Notes: a model not told the origin generated them from the letters alone. A stretch of 64,000 nucleotides of DNA from Streptomyces sp. NBC_01237 (GCF_035917275.1 NZ_CP108508.1:2108001-2172000); one strand, 5' to 3'; positions 8,187-22,507 are shown, counted from the first letter of the stretch. Made by a program: numbers and translations.

Positions 8187-9902
8187 TCAGGCCGCCGGGG
8201 TCGCCGGGGGCATCGGGGCTGTCGGGGTCGCCGGGGCCGTCGGAGTCGCTTCGATCGTGAGCTCGATGACGACCGTGGCGCCGCCCTCGGTGGTGAGGCG
8301 CAGCTTGTACGTGCCGGTGGCGTCGTCGGCGTAGATCTTCGGGAGCTTCAGCAGGCCGTCGGCGCCGGTCTTCAGGTCCGCGAGGGTGCGGACCGTCTTG
8401 CCCTTCGCGTCCTTGAAGTACGGGCCCTTGCCGTTCTCGACGGGCTTCTCGTCGTCGGTGATCATCGTGGCGGTCACCGCGACCCCCGCGGCGACCGCGT
8501 CCTTGTAGGTCGCCTTCACCTCGACGGCGTCCGCGAACTCGGCTCCGGGCGCGGCGACGAGCGCCTTGTCGCCGGTCCGGATGATCTTGTCCGCCTGGCG
8601 TGCGGTGACGCTCGCCGCGTAGGTGAGGGTGGTGCGCGGTTCGGTGGTGCCCGCGACGGCCGTCACCTTGAACCCGCCGGTCTTCTCCCCCGCCTTCAGT
8701 TCCGGTGCGGTGGCGGTGCCGTCGGCTCCGGTGGCCACCTTCACGGTGGTCTTCCCGCCCGCGAAGCGCGTGTCGGTCCCGCCGGTGACGGTGAAGGTGA
8801 CGGAGACCTTGGCGAGCGGGGCGCCGAGGGTGTTCTTGGCCCGCACCTTGATCCGCTCGGTGAACACGCCGCCCGCCGTGGCGCTCAGTGTGCCGGTGCC
8901 CGCGTTCTCCATGCTGCCGAACGTGTTGGACGGCGTCGGCTTCGGGGTCGGGGTCGTGGGCGGTTTGGGCTTCGGGGTGGTGCCGCCGTCGCCCGGCTTG
9001 GACGGGCCCGGACCGGTGCTGGGGCCGGGGCCGGACGGGGACGGCTTCGGGGAGGGCGACGGGCTCGGCGAGGAGCCGCTGCCGGGGCCGGTCGGGAGCG
9101 CACCGGTGCCGTCGGGGACCTCGTGGGTGCCGCGCTTGTAGTAGTCGAACCAGGAGCGCACCGTCCGCAGGTACTCCTGCGAGTGGTTGTAGCTCAGCAC
9201 GGCACGGTCGAGGTCGGCCGCGACGGCCAGATCGCGGGTTCCGGCGCAGAGGTAGCGTCCGGCGGCGAGCGCCGCGTCGTAGATGTTGTTGGGGTCCTTG
9301 CGGCCGTCGGCGTTGGCGTCCTGGCCCCAGGTGGCCCAGGTGGACGGGATGAACTGCATCGGGCCGACCGCGCGGTCGTGCGTGGCGTCGCCGTCGTACT
9401 CCCCGCCGTCGGTGTCCTTGATCAGCGCGAAGCCCTGGCCGTTGAGGGCCGGGCCCAGGATCGGGGAGAACGTGGTGCCGTTCGCGTCGACCCGGCCGCC
9501 ACGCGCCTGACCGGACTCGACCTTGCCGATCGCCGCGAGGAGCTGCCAGGGCAGACGGCAGGCGGCGTCGGTGCCCGCGATGGTCTGCTCGGCCTGCTTG
9601 TACGCGGCCAGGATCGAGGCCGGAATGCCTGATTCCGCACTGCCGGTGACCGGGAGATTGCTGGACGCACCGGGCTTGTCGGGCGTGACGAGCGGCGGCA
9701 GATCCGTGTAGTACGGCGAGTTGCCGGTGGCCGCGCCGTCGCCGGACTCGGCACCGGCCGCCTGCTGGTCACCGCCACCGGAGGTGTCGGCCAGTGATGC
9801 GGCGGGTGCTGCCTGCGAGGCCGAGAGCGCCGCGACGGCAGCTGCGGCCACCGCAGTGGTCGTGGCCCCCCTGCGCAGTCGGCGGCCGAATTGCGCTGCC
9901 AT
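8187..9902 (-). CDS. Secreted lytic transglycosylase with Ig-like tail
   Basis: 571 residues. N-terminal signal (RRLRRG then Ala-rich, to about residue 35). A low-complexity segment follows to about 85. The lysozyme-like transglycosylase domain is at about 90-265. The putative catalytic Glu is E129 in IGKVESGQARGG, followed by RAVGPMQFIPSTWATWG and SYNHSQEYLRTV, typical of the MltB-like/SLT group. A Pro/Ser/Gly/Lys linker (about 275-345) resembles cell-wall-spanning linkers. The C-terminal 220 residues form two beta-rich Ig-like modules (KVSVTFTVTGGTDTRF..., AGVAVTATMITDDEKP...). It should cleave peptidoglycan outside the membrane. Confidence 0.88.
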   Translation of the reverse strand: MAAQFGRRLRRGATTTAVAAAAVAALSASQAAPAASLADTSGGGDQQAAGAESGDGAATGNSPYYTDLPPLVTPDKPGASSNLPVTGSAESGIPASILAAYKQAEQTIAGTDAACRLPWQLLAAIGKVESGQARGGRVDANGTTFSPILGPALNGQGFALIKDTDGGEYDGDATHDRAVGPMQFIPSTWATWGQDANADGRKDPNNIYDAALAAGRYLCAGTRDLAVAADLDRAVLSYNHSQEYLRTVRSWFDYYKRGTHEVPDGTGALPTGPGSGSSPSPSPSPKPSPSGPGPSTGPGPSKPGDGGTTPKPKPPTTPTPKPTPSNTFGSMENAGTGTLSATAGGVFTERIKVRAKNTLGAPLAKVSVTFTVTGGTDTRFAGGKTTVKVATGADGTATAPELKAGEKTGGFKVTAVAGTTEPRTTLTYAASVTARQADKIIRTGDKALVAAPGAEFADAVEVKATYKDAVAAGVAVTATMITDDEKPVENGKGPYFKDAKGKTVRTLADLKTGADGLLKLPKIYADDATGTYKLRLTTEGGATVVIELTIEATPTAPATPTAPMPPATPAA

Positions 9903-10022
9903 ACGTTCTGGTCCCTCCCCGTCGACGGCTGCTCGCGCTCCCCAGCGCGAGGACTCAGGCGACCCTACGACAACTTGTACCGCCCGAACACCGGGCGTTG
10001 ACCGGTTCTTACTGTTTTCTCA

Positions 10023-10034
10023 CGTTCATGAACG
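10023..10034. promoter_or_regulatory. Palindrome in the divergent promoter region
   Basis: CGTTCATGAACG is a perfect 12-bp palindrome in the 187-bp gap between the divergent transglycosylase and DUF4184 genes, next to TTGACC (about 9998-10003). It could be a regulator site. No family is recognised. Confidence 0.35.
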
Positions 10035-10089
10035 CGAGACGTACGGGACCCCCCCGGCGGCCACGCAGCGCTCACGCATACTGGCCGAC

Positions 10090-10992
10090 ATGCCGTTCAC
10101 GCTCAGTCATGCCGCCGCCGTACTCCCGGGAATCCGGCGCGACGGGACCGGCCGCGGCCCCCTGTTCGCCTCCGCGCTCGTCGCCGGTTCGTTCGCGCCC
10201 GACATCACCTACTTCGCGGATTCGGTGATCCCAGGAGCGATGGAGTTCGGCGAGGTGACACACGCCCTCTGGGGTGTGTTCACCGTGGATGTACTGATCA
10301 CGGCGATCCTGGTGGCCGTGTGGCTGCTGCTGCGCGAGCCGCTGGTGGCGCTGCTGCCCGCCGCCCAGCAGGGGCGCGTACACGCCTTCGTCAGCGGGCG
10401 GCGGCGCGACCGCGCGTCCCTCGGGCCGCTGGACGGGGTGTGGTTCGTCCTCTCGGCGGCGATCGGCGCGAGCAGCCATGTCGTATGGGACGCGTTCACC
10501 CACCACAGCCGGTGGGGTACGGAACTGCTGCCGGTGCTCACCCGGAGCATCGGCGGCCACCCGGTGTTCCAGGTGGTGCAGTACGGCAGTTCGGCGGTGG
10601 CCCTCACGGTGCTCGCCTGGTTCACCGTCACCGCGCTGCGCCGGACCGGGCCTGCCCCGGTGCCACCGGCCGTCCCGGTGCTCGACCGGCGGGAGCGCTG
10701 GCTCGCGGGAGGTCTGCTGGCACTCTGCGTGCTCCTCGGCGTCCTCCACCGGTGCGCCCGCTGGTACGCCTACTTCGGGCACATCGCGACCCCGCTCGAC
10801 ATCATCCCCACCGCGTGCTTCGGCGCCGGTGCCGGACTGGCCGTCGGACTGGTGCTGTACGGGGCCGGGATACGGCTGCGCATGCGCGGCACCGGCCGGC
10901 CCCCGGCGGACCGGGCCACGCCCGCACCGGACCCCACGGCCACACACCCGCCCGGAGAATCCGCGGAACGCTCCCGTCCGGGACCGCGCTGA
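10090..10992 (+). CDS. DUF4184 family integral membrane protein
   Basis: 300 residues starting MPFTLSHAAAVLPGIR, the signature opening of DUF4184. About five to six hydrophobic segments are seen: around 50-72, 75-95, 120-135, 165-185, 205-222 and 245-265. Conserved His and Asp residues in the SHAAAVLP, SFAPDITYF and SSHVVWDAFTHH segments recall the YdjM/metal-dependent membrane hydrolase group, so a membrane hydrolase is possible but not shown. The start is ATG at 10090; an in-frame extension upstream lacks such features. The Pro-rich C-terminal 40 residues are probably disordered. It is monocistronic, convergent with polA. Confidence 0.82.
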   Translation: MPFTLSHAAAVLPGIRRDGTGRGPLFASALVAGSFAPDITYFADSVIPGAMEFGEVTHALWGVFTVDVLITAILVAVWLLLREPLVALLPAAQQGRVHAFVSGRRRDRASLGPLDGVWFVLSAAIGASSHVVWDAFTHHSRWGTELLPVLTRSIGGHPVFQVVQYGSSAVALTVLAWFTVTALRRTGPAPVPPAVPVLDRRERWLAGGLLALCVLLGVLHRCARWYAYFGHIATPLDIIPTACFGAGAGLAVGLVLYGAGIRLRMRGTGRPPADRATPAPDPTATHPPGESAERSRPGPR

Positions 10993-11050
10993 AACCGGCG
11001 GCCGGTTTGAACCGCCGGTCCGGCGACCGAACCGGCGGCTGAAACAGCGG

Positions 11051-11093
11051 TCCGTCGGGGCGGGCCCGCCGTGCGCGGGTCCGCCCCGACGGA
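11051..11093. terminator. Bidirectional terminator between DUF4184 gene and polA
   Basis: TCCGTCGGGGCGG at 11051-11063 pairs with 11081-11093. The inner GGCCCGC/GCGGGTC region extends the stem with one mismatch. A second hairpin, CCGCCGGT...ACCGGCGG, lies just before it (about 11011-11037). Confidence 0.75.
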
Positions 11094-11198
11094 TCGGAGC
11101 TCGACGGACCGAAGCTCGACGGACCGAAGCTCGACGGACCGAAGCTCGACGGATCGAAGCTGGACGGATCAGAGCTGGACAGATCCGTACGCGGCGGA

Positions 11199-11210
<12 letters not shown>
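11091..11210. repeat. 15-bp tandem repeat at the polA 3' end
   Basis: About eight consecutive 15-bp units. GGACCGAAGCTCGAC is exact at 11106, 11121 and 11136; diverged copies are at 11091, 11151, 11166, 11181 and 11196. The last units run into the polA stop region. Confidence 0.85.
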
Positions 11211-13910
<2,700 letters not shown>

Positions 13911-14061
13911 GCCCCCGATCCTGCCACGGCCCACTGACATTCCGGACCGGCCACGGCCCCGCGCCACCGCCCCCGCACCTCACCCCGGTGTCCGGGCAGG
14001 CGCCCTGCCGGTGGCACGTGACAGGATCGGGAGGAGGAAGAAGCGCTCGAAGGGGAGCACC

Positions 14062-16335
<2,274 letters not shown>

Positions 16336-16432
16336 CGAGCACCCGCCCCACCCCCCTAAGCGTTCGCTCAGCCGTCTGATAAGAACAGTGCACACAGCAA
16401 CGAACCAGCGCAGACGATCGGAGCCGGACCCC

Positions 16433-16903
16433 ATGGGCGAGCAGACCACCCCGAAGTTCCCCCAGGAAGTCATCGACGAGTACGCGGCACTCGGCGTAGA
16501 CCTCCCCGCACTGTTCTCCGCCGGACACCTCGGCGAGCGCATGGGCGTGACGATCACCGAAGCCTCCGCCGACCGCGTCGTCGGCACCATGCCCGTCGAG
16601 GGCAACACCCAGCCCTACGGGCTCCTCCACGGCGGCGCCTCCGCCGTCCTCGCCGAGACCCTCGGCTCCGTCGGCACCATGCTCCACGGCGGCGCCACCA
16701 AGCTCGCCGTCGGCGTCGACCTCAACTGCACCCACCACCGCGGCGTCCGCAGCGGCCTCGTGACCGGCGTCGCCACCCCCGTGCACCGCGGCCGCTCCAC
16801 GGCCACGTACGAGATCGTCATCACCGACGAAAAGGACAAGCGGGTCTGCACCGCCCGCCTCACCTGCCTCCTGCGCGACAACCCCCAGCCCGCCGCCGAC
16901 TGA
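16433..16903 (+). CDS. PaaI-family hotdog-fold thioesterase
   Basis: 156 residues with the hotdog signature NTQPYGLLHGGASAVLAETLGS and a C-terminal TARLTCLLRDN strand, as in PaaI/YdiI acyl-CoA thioesterases. The residues around HGG and the Glu in LAETLGS form the usual active site. It probably hydrolyses an aryl- or acyl-CoA, possibly a menaquinone-pathway intermediate. ATG at 16433 follows GGAGCCGGACCCC. It may be co-transcribed with the upstream oxidoreductase (97-bp gap) and has its own terminator. Confidence 0.88.
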   Translation: MGEQTTPKFPQEVIDEYAALGVDLPALFSAGHLGERMGVTITEASADRVVGTMPVEGNTQPYGLLHGGASAVLAETLGSVGTMLHGGATKLAVGVDLNCTHHRGVRSGLVTGVATPVHRGRSTATYEIVITDEKDKRVCTARLTCLLRDNPQPAAD

Positions 16904-16938
16904 TCCCAGCCACCGCCGGACACCCCCGGCACACCCCA

Positions 16939-16979
16939 CTGCCCGGCCGGAACGCACCCGCGCATTTCCGGCCGGGCAG
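16939..16979 (+). terminator. Terminator after the thioesterase gene
   Basis: A perfect 14-bp inverted repeat, CTGCCCGGCCGGAA at 16939-16952 with its complement at 16966-16979, lies 36 bp past the stop codon. Confidence 0.8.
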
Positions 16980-17518
16980 ACCCATATCCCCACCCGTTCA
17001 AAGGCGTTGACGAACACACTCGGTCAACACCCTTGACCACAAGGGCCGTTCCATGAGCCACTCAACAGCCCCGCTTGCCGACGCCGCCCCCGACACCCCC
17101 CACCAATGTCACGCTGCGTAACATTCAGGCAATGCGAAAACAGGCCGTTCCACCGGCCCGAAAGACACGGGGCCATCTCGCCACGCCCCCCTCCACCACC
17201 GCCCACCGCACCGTGCGACAGCACCATGATCGGCTCAAGCCCCTTAGCAGAGCTGCGCGTTCTCAGGATGCGGCCACTTCGCCGTTCAGTGAAAAAACGG
17301 CACATGTCAGCACAGCCACCTCAAGCCTTCCTCAAGGGCATAACAAGAGAGTCACATCCTGACTCGACCCATCCCGGACCCCCACACCTGCGCCTAGAGT
17401 CACCGCCAGTCACCGCGCCGCCGGGCGCGTCCGCTGCACGACTCTGTCCCACAGCACGCCCCGGCGATCGAGGACGGCACCTCAAGCAGAGGAGGCCGCG
17501 CCAGGGAAAGGACCTTTC
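16980..17518 (+). promoter_or_regulatory. Long region upstream of livK
   Basis: 539 bp without a credible gene. It contains the inverted repeat GTTGAC (17006-17011) / GTCAAC (17023-17028) followed by TTGACC at about 17033, and a lower-GC stretch at 17100-17310. A weak hairpin GCCGTT...AACGGC lies around 17280-17303. The livK promoter must lie here, but I cannot place it with confidence. The length suggests regulated expression. Confidence 0.4.
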
Positions 17519-18742
17519 GTGCGACACCGTTCTTTGCTCATACTCACTGCAGTGCTCACCACCGGAGCACTGACGCTCACCGCCTGCGGGTCGCGCGACG
17601 ACGACAAGAAGAGCAGCGGCGACGGCGACACCCAGACCGTCGTCATCGGCGTCGACGCCCCCCTGACGGGCGACCTCTCCGCCCTCGGCCTCGGCATCAA
17701 GAACTCCGCCGACCTCGCCGTCAACACGGCGAACAAGGACAAGACGGTCCCCGGCATCAAGTTCGAGCTCCAGCCGCTCGACGACCAGGCCCAGCCCTCC
17801 GTCGGCCAGCAGAACGCCCAGAAGTTCATCGGCAACGAAGACCTCCTCGGCGTCGTCGGCCCGCTGAACTCCGGCGTCTCCCAGTCGATGCAGAAGCCCC
17901 TCAACGACGCCAAGCTCACCCAGGTCTCCCCGGCCAACACCGGCACCGAGCTGACCCAGGGCAACAACTGGAAGACCGGCGACAAGAAGCGCCCGTACGC
18001 CTCGTACTTCCGCACCGCCACCACCGACCAGATCCAGGGCGCCTTCGCGGCCAAGTACCTCTTCAACAACGCGAAGATCAAGGACGTCTACCTCATCGAC
18101 GACCAGAAGCCCTACGGCGCCGGCCTCGCCGCCTCCTTCAAGACGACGTTCACCGAACTCGGCGGCAAGATCGTCGGCACCGACCACGTCAACCCCGACG
18201 ACCGTGACTTCAACTCCATCGTCACCAAGGTCAAGAGCACCAAGGCCAAGGCCGTCTACTACGGCGGCGAGTACCCCGCCGGCGCACCCCTGAGCCAGCA
18301 GCTCAAGGACAGCGTCAAGATCCCGCTCATGGGCGGCGACGGCATGTACAGCGCCGACTTCATCAAGCTCAACAAGAAGGCCGAAGGCGACATCGCCACC
18401 TCCGTCGGCAAGCCCGTCGAAGAACTCGACTCCGCCAAGAAGTTCATCGCGGACTACAAGACGGCCGGCTACAAGGACGCCTACGAGGCCTACGGCGGCG
18501 GCACCTACGACGCCACCTGGTCCATCATCGAAGCCGTCAAGATCGTCGTCGCCGACAACGATGGCAAGCTCCCCGAGAACGCCCGCGAAAAGGTCCTCGC
18601 CGCCATGGCCAAGGTCAAGTTCGAAGGCGTCACCGGCCCCGTCTCCTTCGACGAATACGGCGACACCACCAACACCATGATGACCGCCTACCAGGTCACC
18701 AGCGGCAAGTGGGCCTCCAAGCTCAGCGAGTCGGTCAACTAG
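17519..18742 (+). CDS. livK: Branched-chain amino acid ABC transporter, substrate-binding lipoprotein
   Basis: 407 residues. Lipoprotein signal with lipobox LTAC, giving lipidated Cys23. A linker (SRDDDKKSSGDGD) follows, then a type I periplasmic-binding fold (Peripla_BP_6): VVIGVDAPLTGDLSALGLGIKNSADLAVN, GVVGPLNSGVSQSMQKPL, VYLIDDQKPYGAGLAASFK, KAVYYGGEYPAGAPLSQQL. It captures leucine, isoleucine or valine outside the membrane and delivers them to LivHM. Start GTG at 17519 after GGGAAAGGACC. First gene of a five-gene set; a strong hairpin separates it from livH. Confidence 0.93.
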   Translation: MRHRSLLILTAVLTTGALTLTACGSRDDDKKSSGDGDTQTVVIGVDAPLTGDLSALGLGIKNSADLAVNTANKDKTVPGIKFELQPLDDQAQPSVGQQNAQKFIGNEDLLGVVGPLNSGVSQSMQKPLNDAKLTQVSPANTGTELTQGNNWKTGDKKRPYASYFRTATTDQIQGAFAAKYLFNNAKIKDVYLIDDQKPYGAGLAASFKTTFTELGGKIVGTDHVNPDDRDFNSIVTKVKSTKAKAVYYGGEYPAGAPLSQQLKDSVKIPLMGGDGMYSADFIKLNKKAEGDIATSVGKPVEELDSAKKFIADYKTAGYKDAYEAYGGGTYDATWSIIEAVKIVVADNDGKLPENAREKVLAAMAKVKFEGVTGPVSFDEYGDTTNTMMTAYQVTSGKWASKLSESVN

Positions 18743-18781
18743 CACCGACCAGGCCCCTCCCGGTCACCCGGAAGCAACCAG

Positions 18782-18816
18782 ACCGCGCGGGAGCGCTACG
18801 AGCGCTCCCGCGCGGT
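18782..18816 (+). terminator. Strong hairpin between livK and livH
   Basis: A perfect 16-bp stem (18782-18797 with 18801-18816) with a 3-nt ACG loop. It could partly terminate transcription or protect the 3' end of livK mRNA, so the binding protein is made in excess over the membrane subunits. Confidence 0.75.
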
Positions 18817-18849
18817 GCCATATCCGAACCACTCCACGGAGGCCCTGCG

Positions 18850-19779
18850 GTGAACGAACTGCCGCAACAGCTGGCCAATGGACTCATCCTCGGCGCGATG
18901 TACGGTCTCATCGCGATCGGATACACGATGGTCTACGGAATCATCCAGCTCATCAACTTCGCACACGGCGAGATCTTCATGATCGGAGGCTTCGGAGCCC
19001 TCACGGTCTACCTCGGGCTTCCGTCCGGATTCTCCCTCATAGCTGCGATACCCCTCATGATCGTCGGCGGCATCATCGCCGCAGTCGCCATCAGCATGGC
19101 CGCCGAACGATTCGCCTACCGGCCACTGCGCACCGCGCCACGCCTCGCCCCCCTCATCACCGCCATCGGGCTCTCCCTCGCGCTCCAGCAGGCGGTCTGG
19201 ATGTGGTACCCCGACGCCACCAAGGACCGGTCCTTCCCCCAGTTCAAGGGCGAAGCCTTCGAAGTCCTCGGCGCCAACATCCAGCGCGGCGACCTCTTCG
19301 TCCTCGTCGCAGCCCCCATCTGCATGCTCGCCCTCGGCCTCTTCGTCTCCAAGACCCGAGCCGGCCGCGGCATGCAAGCCACCTCGCAGGACCCCGACAC
19401 CGCCAAGCTCATGGGCATCAACACCGACCGCATCATCGTCATGGCCTTCGCCATCGGTGCCGCGTTCGCCGCCGTCGCCGCCGTCGCCTACGGGCTCAAG
19501 AACGGCCAGATCGGCTTCCGCATGGGCTTCATCATGGGCCTCAAAGCCTTCACCGCAGCCGTACTCGGCGGCATCGGCAACATCTACGGCGCCATGCTCG
19601 GCGGCGTCGTACTCGGCGTCGCCGAAGCACTCGCCACCGGCTACATGAGCGAGGTGCCCGGCATGGAACTCTTCGGCGGCGGCGCCTGGAAGGACGTATG
19701 GGCCTTCGCCCTCCTCATCATCGTCCTCCTCGTCCGACCCCAGGGCCTACTCGGCGAACGCGTCGCGGATCGGGCGTGA
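18850..19779 (+). CDS. livH: Branched-chain amino acid ABC transporter permease LivH
   Basis: 309 residues with about eight membrane segments. Typical family sequences: ANGLILGAMYGLIAIGYTMVYGIIQLINFAHGE, MGFIMGLKAFTAAVLGGIGNIYGAMLGGVVLGVAE and a final LLIIVLLVRPQGLLGER. GTG at 18850 follows GGAGGCCCTGCG. It forms the transmembrane channel with LivM. The livM gene follows after 5 bp. Confidence 0.94.
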   Translation: MNELPQQLANGLILGAMYGLIAIGYTMVYGIIQLINFAHGEIFMIGGFGALTVYLGLPSGFSLIAAIPLMIVGGIIAAVAISMAAERFAYRPLRTAPRLAPLITAIGLSLALQQAVWMWYPDATKDRSFPQFKGEAFEVLGANIQRGDLFVLVAAPICMLALGLFVSKTRAGRGMQATSQDPDTAKLMGINTDRIIVMAFAIGAAFAAVAAVAYGLKNGQIGFRMGFIMGLKAFTAAVLGGIGNIYGAMLGGVVLGVAEALATGYMSEVPGMELFGGGAWKDVWAFALLIIVLLVRPQGLLGERVADRA

Positions 19780-19784
19780 TACGG

Positions 19785-21575
19785 ATGACCACCAAAACCA
19801 CGCCCCACACCGGCGCCCTCCTCCCGCTGCCCGCCAACGCGGCCCGCGCCCTCACCACCCTCGGCGCGGCCGTCGCCCTCATCGGCACCTTCCTCGCCTG
19901 GACCTGGACCGACGAATTCCCCGGCGACCTCACCGTCACCGGCTACCCCGGCGGCCTCCAGGTCCTCACCCTCATCGGCGCGGCCCTCACCCTGCTCCTC
20001 GCCCTCTCCGGGTACGGCATCAAGGGCCTCGGCTGGCTCACCCCCGGCGGCACCAACAGCCCCGTCCGACTCGCCGCACTCGGCGTCCTCGGCACCACCG
20101 GCTACGCCATCGGCGCCATCTCCTCCAAGCTCGGCGGAGTCGTCAACCTCGAACCCGGAGCCTGGGTCAGCGGCATCGGCGCACTCGTCGCCGTCATCGC
20201 CGCCCTCGGCCTCCCCGCCGACCAGGACATCGCCGACACCGCCACGCCCACCCCCTGGGAACGCTTCCGCAACAGCCTGCGCGCCCCCGCGCCCGCACGC
20301 GCCAAGGAACTCCCCTCCTGGGCCGAAATCCTGATCATCGCCGGATCCTTCGGCGTCGCCCTCTACGTCTTCACGTACGGCATCGACACCGAATACGCCG
20401 AACTCTTCATCGGCTTCCTGATCAGCGTCGGCTTCGGCTTCACCGCGCTCAACCGGGCCGGCCTCATCGCCCGGATCACCGCACTCACCACCAAGCACCG
20501 CAACGTCACCCTCACCGCCGCACTCGTCGCCGCGTTCTGCTTCCCCTTCACCCAGCAGAACGAGGAATACGCCCTCATCGGCGCCAACATCCTCATCTTC
20601 GCGACCGTCGCACTCGGCCTCAACGTCGTCGTCGGCCTCGCCGGACTCCTCGACCTCGGATACGTCGCCTTCCTCGGCGTCGGCGCCTACGCCGCCGCCC
20701 TCGTATCCGGCTCGCCGCTCTCCCCCATCGGCGTCCAGTTCCCCTTCTGGGCAGCCGTCCTCACCGGCGCCGCCGCATCACTCGTCTTCGGCGTCGTCAT
20801 CGGCGCCCCCACCCTGCGGCTGCGCGGCGACTACCTCGCCATCGTCACCCTCGGCTTCGGTGAGATCTTCCGCCTCACCGTCAACGCCCTCAACGGCGTC
20901 AGCGGCCCGGACCTCACCAACGGCTCCCAGGGCATCCCGAGCATCCCCGACCTCAACCTCTTCGGGTTCGACTTCGGAATCAGCCACGACATCGGCGGCT
21001 TCACCCTCGGCAGGTCCGCCAACTACTACCTGCTGATGCTCGTCTTCACCGCTGTCGTCGTCATGGTCTTCCGCCGCTCCGGCGAATCCCGCATCGGCCG
21101 CGCCTGGGTCGCCATCCGCGAGGACGAAACCGCAGCCACCGCCATGGGCATCAACGCCTTCCGGCTCAAACTGCTCGCCTTCGCCCTCGGCGCCACCCTC
21201 GCCGGACTCGCCGGGACCGTCCAGGCACACGTCTCCTACACGGTGACGCCCGAGCAGTACCAGTTCGCCGGCTCGGCACCGCCCAACTCCGCCTTCCTCC
21301 TCGCCGCCGTCATCCTCGGCGGCATGGGAACCCTCAGCGGACCCCTCGTCGGCGCCGCGCTGCTCTACCTCATCCCGGCCAAGCTGCAGTTCATGCAGGA
21401 CTACCAGCTGCTCCTCTTCGGCATCGCGCTCATCCTCCTGATGCGCTTCCGCCCCGAAGGCCTCGTCGCCGACCGCAGGAAGCAGCTCGAATTCCACGAG
21501 ACCGGCCAGCTCGACGTACCACCCGACACACCACTCACCGACACAGCCGCCGGCACCACGAAGGCGGGGGCGTGA
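19785..21575 (+). CDS. livM: Branched-chain amino acid ABC transporter permease LivM, with N-terminal extension
   Basis: 596 residues, much longer than E. coli LivM. The C-terminal half (about 255-570) is the usual permease: ANILIFATVALGLNVVVGLAGLLDLGYVAFLGVGAYAAAL, LRLRGDYLAIVTLGFGEIFRL, ESRIGRAWVAIREDETAATAMGIN, and LLFGIALILLMRFRPEGL. The first 250 residues add about five hydrophobic segments and a charged cytosolic stretch (PWERFRNSLRAPAPARAKELP) of unknown purpose. As far as I recall the extension is usual in streptomycetes. ATG at 19785, 5 bp after livH. Confidence 0.92.
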   Translation: MTTKTTPHTGALLPLPANAARALTTLGAAVALIGTFLAWTWTDEFPGDLTVTGYPGGLQVLTLIGAALTLLLALSGYGIKGLGWLTPGGTNSPVRLAALGVLGTTGYAIGAISSKLGGVVNLEPGAWVSGIGALVAVIAALGLPADQDIADTATPTPWERFRNSLRAPAPARAKELPSWAEILIIAGSFGVALYVFTYGIDTEYAELFIGFLISVGFGFTALNRAGLIARITALTTKHRNVTLTAALVAAFCFPFTQQNEEYALIGANILIFATVALGLNVVVGLAGLLDLGYVAFLGVGAYAAALVSGSPLSPIGVQFPFWAAVLTGAAASLVFGVVIGAPTLRLRGDYLAIVTLGFGEIFRLTVNALNGVSGPDLTNGSQGIPSIPDLNLFGFDFGISHDIGGFTLGRSANYYLLMLVFTAVVVMVFRRSGESRIGRAWVAIREDETAATAMGINAFRLKLLAFALGATLAGLAGTVQAHVSYTVTPEQYQFAGSAPPNSAFLLAAVILGGMGTLSGPLVGAALLYLIPAKLQFMQDYQLLLFGIALILLMRFRPEGLVADRRKQLEFHETGQLDVPPDTPLTDTAAGTTKAGA

Positions 21576-22507
21576 CCACCATGACCACAACAGCCACCAC
21601 CCAAACCGCCACCACCGTGCTCGACGCCAGCGGCGTCACCATGCGCTTCGGCGGCCTCACCGCCGTACGCAACGTCGATCTCACCGTCAACTCCGGCGAG
21701 ATCGTCGGACTCATCGGCCCCAACGGTGCCGGTAAGACCACCTTCTTCAACTGCCTCACCGGCCTCTACGTCCCCACCGAGGGCAAGGTCAGCTACAAAG
21801 GCACCGTCCTGCCGCCCAAGCCCCACCTCGTCACCCAGGCAGGCATCGCCCGCACCTTCCAGAACATCCGGCTCTTCGCCAACATGACCGTCCTGGAAAA
21901 CGTCCTCGTCGGACGCCACACCAGGACCAAGGAGGGCCTCTGGTCCGCCCTCCTGCGCCTCCCCGGCTACAAGAAGGCCGAGAACGCCAGCCGCGAACGC
22001 GCCATGGAACTCCTGGAGTTCATCGGACTCCAGGACAAGGCCGACCACCTCGCGCGCAACCTCCCCTACGGAGACCAGCGCAAGCTGGAGATCGCCCGCG
22101 CCCTCGCCAGCGACCCCGGCCTCCTGCTCCTGGACGAGCCCACCGCCGGCATGAACCCCCAGGAAACCCGCGTCACCGAGGACCTCATCTTCGCCATCCG
22201 GGACCAGGGCATCGCCATCCTCGTCATCGAGCACGACATGCGGTTCATCTTCAACCTCTGCGACCGCGTCGCCGTGCTCGTCCAGGGCGAAAAGCTCGTC
22301 GAAGGCACCTCCGACGTCGTCCAGCGCGACGAACGCGTCGTCGCCGCCTACCTCGGCACCCCCTTCGAAGGCGCCCCCGGCGCCGAAGAAGTCGCCGAGG
22401 TCGAAGCGGCCGAGGCGGAAGCGGAGGCCGAGGCGGCCGGGACGGCCCCCGCCGCGACCGACACCACACCCGACACCCCTCGCACCGAGGAGGAGGACAC
22501 CCGATGA
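21572..22507 (+). CDS. livG: Branched-chain amino acid ABC transporter ATP-binding protein LivG
   Basis: 311 residues. Walker A GPNGAGKTT, LivG-type AGIARTFQNIRLFANMTVLENV, signature region LPYGDQRKLEIARAL, Walker B LLLLDEPTAGMNPQE and H-loop IEHDMRF. The last 45 residues are an Ala/Glu-rich tail (EVAEVEAAEAEAEAEAAGT) beyond the domain, probably disordered. GTG at 21572 overlaps the livM stop (GTGA), so translation is coupled. ATG at 21581 is an alternative start. Confidence 0.94.
   Translation: MTTMTTTATTQTATTVLDASGVTMRFGGLTAVRNVDLTVNSGEIVGLIGPNGAGKTTFFNCLTGLYVPTEGKVSYKGTVLPPKPHLVTQAGIARTFQNIRLFANMTVLENVLVGRHTRTKEGLWSALLRLPGYKKAENASRERAMELLEFIGLQDKADHLARNLPYGDQRKLEIARALASDPGLLLLDEPTAGMNPQETRVTEDLIFAIRDQGIAILVIEHDMRFIFNLCDRVAVLVQGEKLVEGTSDVVQRDERVVAAYLGTPFEGAPGAEEVAEVEAAEAEAEAEAAGTAPAATDTTPDTPRTEEEDTR

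Noticed and set aside
16934..17050. Riboswitch or T-box before livK
   Set aside because: No T-box or other known conserved core could be recognised; only an inverted repeat and a terminator are visible.
17106..17573. Open frame upstream of livK
   Set aside because: Cys/Pro/Arg-rich translation with no family pattern, overlaps the livK start; treated as leader.
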